NCBI RefSeq assembly: GCF_040567655.1
Contig: NZ_JBEXAC010000001.1
Span: 1,922,001 to 1,986,000, forward strand
Source of the DNA: Chitinophaga sp. H8
GTDB lineage: Bacteria; Bacteroidota; Bacteroidia; Chitinophagales; Chitinophagaceae
Length of the DNA: 64,000 nt
Direction of reading: 5' to 3'
Both the position numbers and the translations under genes were made by a program. Shown here one piece after another: positions 34,425 through 42,389 of the stretch (position 1 is the first letter of the stretch; every line of letters begins with the position of its first letter). The notes beneath the pieces were generated by a model that made no database searches, was not told the DNA's origin, and saw only the letters and a program-made list of their open reading frames with translations.

Positions 34425-35516
34425 ATGAAGCTCATTCTTAACGTGTTCCGTATCATTGTTGGCGTGTTATTCATTTTCTCTGGTCTTATTAAGGCAAATG
34501 ACCCCCTGGGCCTGAGCTATAAGATGGATGAATTTTTTGAAGTACTTCATATGACCTGGTTATCACCTTATTCACTGGTGTTTTCCATTGTAATGAATGC
34601 TTTTGAAATTATAGCAGGGGTAGCAGTGTTGCTGGGATACAGTATGCGCATCTTTTCTGTACTGCTGTTATTGCTGATTTCTTTCTTCACTTTCCTGACC
34701 GGTTTTGCCTTGTTCAGCGGAAAGATCAAAGAATGCGGCTGCTTTGGGGACTGTATTAAATTAACGGCGGTAGAAACCTTCTATAAAGATATTGCCCTGC
34801 TGATAATGATCCTGGTGATTTTCTTTTTCCGCAAGCGTATTCAGCCCCTGTTCAAAAAGCGTTCTACTGCTATAGCAGTGATTATAAGTGGTATACTGGC
34901 GTTTGGCATGCAGTGGTATGTATTACAGCATTTACCTTTTATAGATTGCCTGCCCTATAAAACCGGCAATAACATTCCTGAAAAAATGAAACTGCCGCCA
35001 GGTGCTCAGCCAGATGTATATGAAACCATGCTGGTGTATGAAAAGGATGGCAAACAACAGGAGTTTACCATGGATACATATCCCTGGTCGGATAGTACCT
35101 GGGTATTTGTAGACCGGAAAGACAAGCTGATCAAAAAAGGGACCGGTGATGGCCCTGCTATCAAAGATTTTATATTAACTGATTTTGACGGGGCAAATGT
35201 GACCGCCTCCGTATTGTCTGAAACCAACCCCGTTTACCTACTGCTGGTGCTGAATACGGAGAAAGCAGGCAGCGGATGGGATCAAAAGATCCAGGCGTTG
35301 CAAAAGGATTTCCTGGAAGGGAAAACAGTGATATATGGGGTAACCGCCTCCGGCAAGGAAGCTGTAGATGCTTTCAAACAGGCGCACGGATTGCAGTTCC
35401 CGTTTGTACAAATGGATGGTACCGCCATTAAAACTGCCGGCAGGAGCAACCCCTGTTTGATCAGGCTGGAAAATGGTACCATCACCGGGAAGTGGCATTA
35501 TAATGATATCCCCTGA
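34425..35516 (+). CDS. BT_3928-family membrane protein: DoxX/MauE-like plus thioredoxin-like domain
   Basis: 363 residues. Four N-terminal helices form a DoxX/MauE-like unit (about 1-125; GVLFIFSGLIKANDPLGLSY, and KIKECGCFGDC with three Cys near residue 105). A fifth helix (about 145-165) and a soluble C-terminal part (about 240-363; VYLLLVLNT, GVTASGKEAVDAF) follow, which look thioredoxin-like but lack CxxC. The family is restricted to Bacteroidota, and a role in quinone- or disulfide-linked electron transfer is suspected, not shown. Same strand and 38 bp before the permease gene. Confidence 0.88.
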   Translation: MKLILNVFRIIVGVLFIFSGLIKANDPLGLSYKMDEFFEVLHMTWLSPYSLVFSIVMNAFEIIAGVAVLLGYSMRIFSVLLLLLISFFTFLTGFALFSGKIKECGCFGDCIKLTAVETFYKDIALLIMILVIFFFRKRIQPLFKKRSTAIAVIISGILAFGMQWYVLQHLPFIDCLPYKTGNNIPEKMKLPPGAQPDVYETMLVYEKDGKQQEFTMDTYPWSDSTWVFVDRKDKLIKKGTGDGPAIKDFILTDFDGANVTASVLSETNPVYLLLVLNTEKAGSGWDQKIQALQKDFLEGKTVIYGVTASGKEAVDAFKQAHGLQFPFVQMDGTAIKTAGRSNPCLIRLENGTITGKWHYNDIP

Positions 35517-35554
35517 GCTCCCGGCATCGTGGTGCTACCATCGTAAATTTTAGT

Positions 35555-36610
35555 ATGATAAGATATACGTTGAAAAAGATCGCATATGGAATACTGGTAC
35601 TGTTAGGTGTAACGGTACTGGTATTCTTCCTGTTCAACGTACTTCCGGGCGACCCTGCCCGTCTTACCCTGGGGCAAAGGGCAGATGTGGCCTCCCTGGA
35701 AAATGTGCGCCGGGAACTACACCTGGATAAGCCCCTGCCTGTTCAATTCATTTTGTACCTTAATGATTTATCACCTATCGGTGTACACACACAGCAGGAG
35801 GCCACTGCTAATCTCAAGTATGTAACCCTGGCTCATTTGCCAGCCGGAAAGATCCTGGTGTTAAAAACGCCTTACCTGCGCCGCTCTTACCAGGGCAAAA
35901 AAGATGTGTGGGAAATACTGACAGAGGCGTTGCCGGGTACACTTATACTGGCTACTACAGCAATGATCTTTGCTACGGTAGTGGGAATAGGCCTTGGCGT
36001 ACTGTCTGCTGTAAAGCAAAATACCTGGATGGATACCGGGGCTGTTTTTGCCAGTGTGACCGGCATTTCAGCGCCCTCTTTCTTTGCCGGTATAGTGTTG
36101 GCCTATCTGTTTGGCTTTGTTTTAAGTAGTTATACCGGTTTGCATATGACCGGCAGCCTGTATGATATCGACCCGTTTGCCGGGCGTACCCTTAATCTGC
36201 GTAACCTCATTTTACCGGCTATCACCCTGGGAATAAGACCCCTCGCTATTATTGTGCAACTTACCCGCAGTGCCATGCTGGACGTATTGCACCAGGATTA
36301 TATCCGTACCGCCTATGCCAAAGGGCTGGGCAAACAAACCGTAATCTGGAAGCACGCCTTGCGTAATGCGCTCAACCCCGTGATTACCGCTATTACGGGC
36401 TGGTTTGCAGAATTGCTGGCGGGGGCCTTCTTTGTGGAATATATCTTTGGATGGAAAGGCATCGGTAAGGTAACCGTGGATGCCCTCGATAAATTTGATT
36501 TCCCGGTAGTAATGGGAGCCGTATTGTTTACAGCTGGTATCTTTGTACTCGTAAGCCTGTTGGCAGATATCCTGTATAGCTGGGTAGACCCCCGTATAAA
36601 ATATAATTAA
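35555..36610 (+). CDS. DppB/OppB-type ABC transporter permease
   Basis: 351 residues with six membrane helices. The N-terminal dipeptide-permease signature is MIRYTLKKIAYGILVLLGVT, then NVLPGDPARL. The binding-protein-dependent transport domain lies in the C-terminal two thirds, with the EAA-like loop RTAYAKGLGKQTVIWKHALR near residue 255. A periplasmic insertion (about 60-120) separates helices 1 and 2. It would form half of the membrane pore for peptide or nickel uptake, but no second permease, ATPase or binding protein is encoded nearby. The partners must be elsewhere or absent. Confidence 0.93.
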   Translation: MIRYTLKKIAYGILVLLGVTVLVFFLFNVLPGDPARLTLGQRADVASLENVRRELHLDKPLPVQFILYLNDLSPIGVHTQQEATANLKYVTLAHLPAGKILVLKTPYLRRSYQGKKDVWEILTEALPGTLILATTAMIFATVVGIGLGVLSAVKQNTWMDTGAVFASVTGISAPSFFAGIVLAYLFGFVLSSYTGLHMTGSLYDIDPFAGRTLNLRNLILPAITLGIRPLAIIVQLTRSAMLDVLHQDYIRTAYAKGLGKQTVIWKHALRNALNPVITAITGWFAELLAGAFFVEYIFGWKGIGKVTVDALDKFDFPVVMGAVLFTAGIFVLVSLLADILYSWVDPRIKYN

Positions 36611-36760
36611 GCATTTCAGGAGTGTAAACTATTTATAATCAGCCAGATAAGATAAATCTGCTATTTTTCTTTCAGCAGTTTGTAACAAAGTGTATAAGCA
36701 GTCGTCTTCTTGTTATAAAGCATTGAAAACAACAATTTAAAAGTTTAGTTTCCTTCGTCT

Positions 36761-37279
36761 ATGTCCTTAGAATTGTTTCTTTCCGAAGTTGTTCCTGTCA
36801 GGCAAAAGCTGTATCGCTTTGCATTCCGCCTGCTGGGGAATGAGGAAGATGCAAAGGATATCATACAGGATGCTTTATTGAAAGTATGGCACCAGCAGGA
36901 AAGAATGGCAGAGCTGCAAAACCTGGAGGCCTGGTGTATGCGTATCGTGCGCAACCTGGCATTGGATAAGATCAAGTCGAAGAAATACCGGCAGGCTGAT
37001 GAGCTGGACAAGGCAGGGGAGTTGCCGGCATTGCATCAGCAAAGCCCGCATACCGTAGCCGAACAGCAGGATACCATGAAACGGGTACATGCGGTGATTA
37101 ATGCCCTGCCGGAAAAATACCGCTCTATTATCCAGTTGAGGGATATGGAAGGCTGCTCCTACCAGGAGATTGCAGAAATTCTGGATATAGATCTGAATGA
37201 GGTGAAAGTGAATTTACACCGTGCCCGTAAAACGGTACGGGAGAAACTACAAAATATGCATGTGTATGGATTACAGTGA
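36761..37279 (+). CDS. RNA polymerase ECF sigma factor (DUF4252 locus)
   Basis: 172 residues. Region 2 at about 20-90 (FRLLGNEEDAKDIIQDALLK) and region 4 at about 115-165 (LPEKYRSIIQLRDMEGCSY, then EIAEILDIDLNEVKVNLHRA). Unlike the two SusC-linked sigmas, this one is followed by a small membrane protein and two DUF4252 proteins and is probably held by the former. The downstream gene starts inside its last codons (14-bp overlap). Confidence 0.94.
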   Translation: MSLELFLSEVVPVRQKLYRFAFRLLGNEEDAKDIIQDALLKVWHQQERMAELQNLEAWCMRIVRNLALDKIKSKKYRQADELDKAGELPALHQQSPHTVAEQQDTMKRVHAVINALPEKYRSIIQLRDMEGCSYQEIAEILDIDLNEVKVNLHRARKTVREKLQNMHVYGLQ

Positions 37280-37829
37280 AATCAGTGCCCTGGTAAATAA
37301 ATACTGGGAAGGTGAAACTACGTTGGAGGAAGAAACGCTACTGCGTAAGTTCTTTGCCACACACACACATTCTTTGCCTGCAGATTTGCAGGAGGCTGCC
37401 CCGCTGTTTCAATATTTTGAGGGGGAAGTGACCAGGGAATGGCCGGCAGCACATTCGCCGGAGCTATTACCGGCATCACTACACGAAATACAACCGGGGC
37501 ACAATGGATCACAGCTGCCATTGCCTGTTGCGGATAATCATACGCCCAGGGTAGTACGTATTGCGCCCTGGCAAAACTGGATGAAGTATGCAGCAGTACT
37601 GTTGATGGCGGCAGGAATAGGCTATGGAGGAAAACAGTTTCTTGTAAAACAGGCTACCATACAGCAACAACTGGTGCAGAAAGACAGTTTTGATGATCCG
37701 GAGAAAGCTTTTGCCGAAACACAAAAAGCTTTACAGCTGCTGGCTAAGAACCTGAATAAAGGTACTTCCCAGATGCAAAAGCTCGCCTACTTTGATGAAG
37801 CGACGGAGAAGATTGAGGGCAGTAACTAA
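37266..37829 (+). CDS. single-pass membrane protein, putative anti-sigma factor
   Basis: 187 residues from the ATG at 37266 (MDYSEISALVNKYWEGETTL); an upstream in-frame start at 37221 lies within the sigma gene. The acidic N-terminal about 40 residues (EGETTLEEETLLRKFFATH) resemble the zinc-less N-terminus of Bacteroidota anti-sigma proteins. One membrane helix lies at about 103-119 (WMKYAAVLLMAAGIGYG), then a short periplasmic tail. The 14-bp overlap with the sigma gene and the topology suggest it restrains that sigma; by inference. Confidence 0.78.
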   Translation: MDYSEISALVNKYWEGETTLEEETLLRKFFATHTHSLPADLQEAAPLFQYFEGEVTREWPAAHSPELLPASLHEIQPGHNGSQLPLPVADNHTPRVVRIAPWQNWMKYAAVLLMAAGIGYGGKQFLVKQATIQQQLVQKDSFDDPEKAFAETQKALQLLAKNLNKGTSQMQKLAYFDEATEKIEGSN

Positions 37830-37876
37830 CATCGGCCATTATAAAACCTGATATAATTTGTTTAAAAAAAACTAAC

Positions 37877-38404
37877 ATGAAACGGTCACTATTGATTTTA
37901 TTACTATTGGCTTGCTCCAGCCTGCCACTCCTGGCACAACAGGGAAGCGTGATAGACCGCTTTTTTCAGAAGTATGAAGACGACCGCTCCTTTACACTGG
38001 TCAGCATTACCCCTAAGATGTTTGGCATGTTTACCAAACTGGATGTAAATGATCCGGATGCCAAAAGTATGATGTCGGTGATCCAGAAACTTAAAGGCCT
38101 GCGTATACTGGTGAAAGAAGATACCAAAGATGGTCCGCGGCTCTATAAAGAAGCAGCGTCCGCTCTTACCCGCGAATTTGAGGAACTGATGACGGTCAGA
38201 GATAAAGATACCGATGTAAAGTTTATGGTGAAGGAAAATGCCAGAGGTAATATCCAGGAACTGATCATGCTGGTAGGAGGGATAGACCAGTTTGTTGCCA
38301 TGAGCCTGGTAGGAGACATTGACCTGAATGAAGTGTCGAAGATTGCCGGATCTATGAACATACAGGGAATGGACAAACTGAAAAATGTAAATAAGAAACA
38401 TTAA
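37877..38404 (+). CDS. DUF4252 protein, copy 1
   Basis: 175 residues with a signal peptide (MKRSLLILLLLACSSLPLLAQ), then a DUF4252 domain (about 25-170; FTLVSITPKMFGMFTKLDVN, LKGLRILVKED, RGNIQELIMLVGG). DUF4252 proteins are exported proteins of unknown function, often in pairs behind an ECF sigma gene, as here. The gene is 47 bp after the putative anti-sigma and 40 bp before copy 2. Confidence 0.9.
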   Translation: MKRSLLILLLLACSSLPLLAQQGSVIDRFFQKYEDDRSFTLVSITPKMFGMFTKLDVNDPDAKSMMSVIQKLKGLRILVKEDTKDGPRLYKEAASALTREFEELMTVRDKDTDVKFMVKENARGNIQELIMLVGGIDQFVAMSLVGDIDLNEVSKIAGSMNIQGMDKLKNVNKKH

Positions 38405-38444
38405 ACACCTGCTTATATACTTCATCCACACCTAAAAAAATGTT

Positions 38445-39011
38445 ATGAAACGTACTGTCGCATTCACTATTATAGGTTTATTGTTTTTAGCCGGTCATGC
38501 TGCCTTTGCACAGGAAAAGATCTTACGCGAGTTCCGTAATGCCCACCGGGGAGAGGGCGAAACATTTACCCTGGGCCTGAGCTTTGTACCCCTGAAGCTG
38601 GCCAGCTGGATTATTCCGGCTGATGCTATTGACGAAGAAAGTGGCGTTTCAATAAAACATATCGTCCGCAAAATACGCAGCCTGAAAGTATATACTATTG
38701 AAATGAAAGATCGTCAGATCAGCAGCGAAGACATTTATAACCTGAAACAAAAGCTGATCCGCAAAGCAGGGTTTGAAAGTTTGATGGAGGTGCGGGACAA
38801 AGGCAGTGTAGTGCATATCCTGAATAAAGGACGTGCAGATGAGATCGGCAACCTGGTTATGCTGGTACAGGACAATAAGGAAATGGTGATGGTCAATCTG
38901 CACACCAGCCTTAAAATGGAGGATCTGAACGCCCTGATCCGCCACGTGTCTGATCACAAGGTAAATCCCGCAGCGAACAACAGCATAAGCCTGAATATTA
39001 CCACGGATTAA
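38445..39011 (+). CDS. DUF4252 protein, copy 2
   Basis: 188 residues; signal peptide (MKRTVAFTIIGLLFLAGHAA, cleavage after FAQ), then the same domain as its neighbour (FTLGLSFVPLKLASWIIPAD, VRKIRSLKVYTIEM, ADEIGNLVMLVQDN). The two share the FTL start, the IRSLKVY / LKGLRIL strand and the LVMLV / LIMLV strand, so they arose by duplication. A likely output gene of the sigma factor at 36761 (inference). Confidence 0.88.
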   Translation: MKRTVAFTIIGLLFLAGHAAFAQEKILREFRNAHRGEGETFTLGLSFVPLKLASWIIPADAIDEESGVSIKHIVRKIRSLKVYTIEMKDRQISSEDIYNLKQKLIRKAGFESLMEVRDKGSVVHILNKGRADEIGNLVMLVQDNKEMVMVNLHTSLKMEDLNALIRHVSDHKVNPAANNSISLNITTD

Positions 39012-39048
39012 TAACGGATTCCTCTAAAAAAGTACTTACCTGAATAAG

Positions 39049-39074
39049 CAGGGCTGATCATCTGGTCAGCCCTG
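39049..39074 (+). terminator. hairpin after the DUF4252 operon
   Basis: CAGGGCTGA / TCAGCCCTG, a perfect 9-bp stem with an 8-nt loop, 37 bp after the stop; only a weak T-rich tail (TTCCGTTAT). Confidence 0.6.
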
Positions 39075-39118
39075 TTCCGTTATCCCTGTTACAATCCGGA
39101 TTTCCCACAGGATTTTAT

Positions 39119-39126
39119 TACGTTTG
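39119..39126 (+). promoter_or_regulatory. candidate -7 element for recF
   Basis: TACGTTTG is a perfect TAnnTTTG, 52 bp before the TTG start of recF; the -33 element is not clear. Confidence 0.35.
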
Positions 39127-39177
39127 CAAATAGTTTGGGGGTGTAAAGCCCGTTTGCTCATTCGTAATTGATTTTTA

Positions 39178-40257
39178 TTGCTGACCGTAAAGAAAATATC
39201 GCTCGTACAGTTTAAAAACTATGCCCAAAGTACCTATCAGTTCCAACAGCGTATTGTGGGCATTGCAGGAAAAAATGGGTCAGGCAAAACCAATCTGCTG
39301 GATGCTATTTATTACCTGTGTTTTACGAAGAGTTATTTCAGTAGCAATGAAAGTCAGAATACCCAATACAGTACCAATGGTTTCCGCCTGGAAGGTGCGC
39401 TGGAAAAGAATGGCCACCCGGAAAAGATCGTTTGTACGCTCAAAGACGGGAAGAAAGATATTGCCCGGAATGAAGAGCGGTATGACCGTTTCTCCCAGCA
39501 TATCGGGCAATTCCCGGCGGTGATGATTGCGCCGGATGACGCGGAGATCATACTGGGTGGGAGCGAAGAACGGCGGAAATGGCTGGATACCTTGCTCTCC
39601 CAGCTGCATCATGGTTACCTCGAACACCTCATTGTTTACCAGAAAATACTGCTACAGCGTAATAGCCTGCTCAAAACTATTGCTGCCACCGGGCAAAACC
39701 AGGATAGCCTGCTGGATATCTTTGATGAGCAACTGGTACAGCATGGCGTACCGGTATATGAGGCCCGGCGCCAGTTCTTAACGGAATTTATCCCGCAGGT
39801 CCAGCGGCTCTATGACTATCTGGCCGGCAGGCATGAAGTGGTGAATATCCGCTACCTCTGCCATTTACAGGAAGAAGACTTTGCCCGGATGCTGATCATG
39901 AACCGGCCCAAAGATTTGTTATTACAACGTACTACCACCGGCATCCACCGGGATGACCTCCTTTTTTTACTGGACGATTACCCCATGAAGTCCAGCGCCT
40001 CCCAGGGACAACGGAAAAGCTTCCTCTTTGCCCTCAAACTGGCACAATACGAGGTGATGAAAACACATATGACCTTTGCCCCCTTATTACTTCTGGATGA
40101 TATTTTCGAAAAGCTGGACCAGGAAAGGATTCTCCGCCTGATTACCCTGGTGTCCAGTGATACCTATGGCCAGGTATTTATAACCGATACCCACCCGGAA
40201 CGCCTGAAACAGGCATTTGCGAATACACCGCAGGAAATACAATTGGTTTTAATGTAA
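39178..40257 (+). CDS. recF: DNA replication and repair protein RecF
   Basis: 359 residues with a TTG start (TTG at 39178, product LTVKKISLVQFKNY read with Met). An SMC/ABC-type ATPase with Walker A GKNGSGKTNLLDAIY near residue 32, signature SASQGQRKSFLFALKLA about 275, and Walker B LLLLDDIFEKLD about 305. RecF loads RecA with RecO and RecR at gapped DNA. In this group the gene is often apart from dnaA/dnaN, as here. It ends 3 bp before a repeat-rich 550-bp region. Confidence 0.95.
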   Translation: MLTVKKISLVQFKNYAQSTYQFQQRIVGIAGKNGSGKTNLLDAIYYLCFTKSYFSSNESQNTQYSTNGFRLEGALEKNGHPEKIVCTLKDGKKDIARNEERYDRFSQHIGQFPAVMIAPDDAEIILGGSEERRKWLDTLLSQLHHGYLEHLIVYQKILLQRNSLLKTIAATGQNQDSLLDIFDEQLVQHGVPVYEARRQFLTEFIPQVQRLYDYLAGRHEVVNIRYLCHLQEEDFARMLIMNRPKDLLLQRTTTGIHRDDLLFLLDDYPMKSSASQGQRKSFLFALKLAQYEVMKTHMTFAPLLLLDDIFEKLDQERILRLITLVSSDTYGQVFITDTHPERLKQAFANTPQEIQLVLM

Positions 40258-40460
40258 AAGCTGTTAGCCTTTAGCTATTAGCTATTAGCTGTTAGCCTAA
40301 TGCAGTGGAGGGACAAGAGCTCCTCTGCAACTTTTGTATTCGCAGTATTAATCTCAAAGCCATCCGCCCTTTTAATCTTTCGCTGCATTTAAGCTAACAG
40401 CTAGCTCCTAGCAGCTAAAAGCTCTTTTAATCCTTCGCTGCATTTAAGCTAATAGCTTAT
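40258..40460. repeat. REP/MITE-like palindromic element with AGCTAAT runs
   Basis: Runs of the 7-bp unit (TAGCTAT / AGCTAAC) occur at 40261-40298, 40391-40423 and 40446-40459. Near-perfect inverted ends GCTGTTAGCCTAATGCAG (40288-40305) and CTGCATTTAAGCTAACAGC (40383-40401) bracket about 80 bp. The phrase TTCGCTGCATTTAAGCTAA recurs at 40378 and 40435, and a related CCGCTGCATTTAGCC at 31738. No ORF is present. Confidence 0.6.
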
Positions 40461-40806
40461 TTAAGCCACTCTTAAAATAGACATAAGGTAGAGATAAGGC
40501 AGATGTCCTTATGTCTACCTTATCTCTACTTTATCACTACTTTATGTCTGCCTTATGTCTACCTTATCTATAAGGAAAGGTATTGCCATGGCTGATTTAA
40601 CCTGTTTTTTAGTATCAGGAGGCTTATTCATGGCTGGTTTAGGGGGATTTTAGGGCGGATTTGAAGTGTTTTTTAATGGCGAGATAAGGTATGTTGATAA
40701 TATGGTATGTGTGTAGATCGGGGGCAGGGTATGCATGTGCATTTTTCTATGGTGGAATTCTGTTTTGAGCTCTCGGAAATCAGAAATTTACTGCTACATT
40801 TGCCGC
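40461..40806. other. intergenic region before the DUF721 gene
   Basis: Contains the 11-bp tandem repeat (40508-40573) with its inverted arm and a degenerate repeat ATGGCTG(A/G)TTTA at about 40588 and 40631. A TACATTTG (40795-40802) lies so close to the DUF721 start that the mRNA would be nearly leaderless if it is a promoter. No gene seen. Confidence 0.45.
40479..40573. repeat. 11-bp tandem repeat with inverted arm
   Basis: Six head-to-tail units of consensus YTTATSTCTAC run from 40508 to 40573. Just before them (40479-40504) is about two and a half units in the opposite orientation (ATAAGGTAGAG, ATAAGGCAGAT). The arms could pair into a long hairpin. Unit length is close to one DNA helical turn. 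Confidence 0.75.
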
Positions 40807-41094
40807 ATGCCTCATGGAATTACAAATATCGGAGATGCGCTAAAGGAGTTTATGAACAAGAGCCGGTTTAAGCCCCGGTTGATGGAGGTGCGTATCCAGG
40901 AAAACTGGGAAAAACTGATGGGAAAAACCATTGCCAGATATACCCAAAGTTTGCAGCTGATAGAAGGGAAGCTGATTGTTACTACCACGGTAGCGCCTTT
41001 AAAGCAGGAACTGACCTATTCCAAAGATAAAATTATCAAGCTGGTAAATGAGATGTTAGGGGAGCGCATTGTAAAAGATGTGATGATCAAATAA
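40807..41094 (+). CDS. DUF721 protein
   Basis: 96 residues from the ATG at 40807 (MPHGITNIGDALKEFMNKSR); the open frame extends upstream to 40735 with an implausible Cys/Trp-rich sequence. The DUF721 core is clear: VRIQENWEKLMGKTIARYTQ and then LIVTTTVAPLKQELTYSKDK. DUF721/DciA-like proteins are small nucleic-acid-associated proteins; DciA recruits replicative helicase in many bacteria. A similar replication role is possible, and recF is the neighbouring gene, but the domain here is shorter than classical DciA. Confidence 0.9.
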   Translation: MPHGITNIGDALKEFMNKSRFKPRLMEVRIQENWEKLMGKTIARYTQSLQLIEGKLIVTTTVAPLKQELTYSKDKIIKLVNEMLGERIVKDVMIK

Positions 41095-41232
41095 AACATA
41101 TTTTACATATAAAATCTTTACCCTACTTATTCAAAACACATAAATGCTTCGTTCATAGGGGATAACCGGTGATTTTGGGCAAGGGGTTGAATCTGAAATA
41201 ATTACATAATTTAACAGGAATCAGAAATGGTG

Positions 41233-41263
41233 TTTAGATTTTAGGATTTTCCTGTTATATTTG
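41233..41263 (+). promoter_or_regulatory. candidate pdhA promoter
   Basis: TTTA (41233-41236), 19-bp spacer, TATATTTG (41256-41263). The -7 element is perfect. Because it overlaps a possible TTG start at 41261, translation must begin further on. Confidence 0.6.
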
Positions 41264-41299
41264 CGGACAAATTTAGAAAGAGTGCAAACTAAAACAGAC

Positions 41300-42292
41300 G
41301 TGAAGACGAAATTCACCAAAGAGACGTATCTGTACTGGTATGAATTGATGCTTTTGCTGCGCCGCTTTGAGGAAAAGACGGGCCAGTTGTATGGGATGCA
41401 GAAGATTCGTGGCTTTTGCCACCTGTACATCGGACAGGAAGCAATAGCAGCTGGTGCAATGACGGCAACCAAACCGGAAGATAAATTCATAACAGCTTAC
41501 AGGGATCACGCATTGGCAATAGCAAAAGGTATTACACCTAATGCTTGTATGGCGGAGTTGTATGGTAAAGCTACCGGTTGTTCTAAAGGAAAGGGAGGCA
41601 GTATGCACTTTTTCTCATTGGAACATAACTTCTTTGGCGGTCATGGTATCGTAGGTGCCCAGATTGGTACTGGTGCAGGCCTGGCTTTTGCTGAGCAATA
41701 TAAAGGAACAGACAACGTAGCCCTGTGCTTCTTTGGTGATGGTGCTGCCCGTCAGGGTATGCTGCATGAAACCTTTAACATGGCCATGCTGTGGAAACTG
41801 CCCGTGATCTTTATTTGCGAAAATAACATGTACGCGATGGGTACTTCAGTAGAACGTACTTCTAACGTATTGGATATTTATAAATTGGCAGATGCCTACG
41901 AAATGCCAGCCGATTCTATCGATGGCATGAGCTGCGAAGCAGTACATGATGGTGTGGAAAGAGCCGTAAAACGCGCCCGTGAAGGTGGCGGACCTACCTT
42001 GCTCGAAATTAAAACATACCGCTACCGTGGTCACTCTATGAGCGATCCGGCTAAGTATCGTACCAAAGATGAAGTAGAAGAATACAAGGAAAAGGACCCG
42101 ATCAGCATTGTGCTGGACAAAATCCAGAAGAACAAATGGGCTACCGAAGCTGAAATTGAAGCGATTAATAATAAGGTGAAAGATCAGGTAGAAGAATGCG
42201 TTAAATTCGCAGAAGAATCTCCATGGCCTTCTGATGATGAGCTGCTGAAAGATGTGTACACGCAGGAAGACTACCCTTTCATTGTAGACTAA
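41300..42292 (+). CDS. pdhA: pyruvate dehydrogenase E1 component, alpha subunit
   Basis: About 330 residues. Probable starts are GTG at 41300 (KTKFTKETYLYWYELM after the initiator) or GTG at 41282; the TTG at 41261 falls in the promoter. Thiamine-diphosphate enzyme signatures are present: GFCHLYIGQEAIAAGA, CSKGKGGSMHFF, HGIVGAQIGTGAGLAFAEQY, the ThDP/Mg motif GDGAARQGMLHETFNMA, and the phosphorylation-loop-like YRYRGHSMSDPAKYR. With the beta subunit, which is not in the window, it decarboxylates pyruvate and acetylates lipoyl-E2. A long inverted repeat follows. Confidence 0.95.
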   Translation: MKTKFTKETYLYWYELMLLLRRFEEKTGQLYGMQKIRGFCHLYIGQEAIAAGAMTATKPEDKFITAYRDHALAIAKGITPNACMAELYGKATGCSKGKGGSMHFFSLEHNFFGGHGIVGAQIGTGAGLAFAEQYKGTDNVALCFFGDGAARQGMLHETFNMAMLWKLPVIFICENNMYAMGTSVERTSNVLDIYKLADAYEMPADSIDGMSCEAVHDGVERAVKRAREGGGPTLLEIKTYRYRGHSMSDPAKYRTKDEVEEYKEKDPISIVLDKIQKNKWATEAEIEAINNKVKDQVEECVKFAEESPWPSDDELLKDVYTQEDYPFIVD

Positions 42293-42297
42293 TTCAT

Positions 42298-42352
42298 ATA
42301 ACGAAGGTTAACAGTTATCGCCATTGGGGATGCTGTTAACCTTCGGTGTTAT
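42298..42352 (+). terminator. long inverted repeat after pdhA
   Basis: GAAGGTTAACAG / CTGTTAACCTTC, a 12-bp perfect stem extended outward by ATAAC / GTTAT, starting 10 bp after the stop. No T run follows, so it may protect the 3' end of the mRNA rather than terminate. Confidence 0.5.
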
Positions 42353-42389
42353 AATTCATATTAAATAATCAAGTATTACAACCAATAAA

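Noticed and set aside
42298..42352. Inverted repeat after pdhA as a possible riboswitch or small RNA
   Set aside because: A simple long stem without conserved bulges or a T tract; better read as a 3' hairpin.
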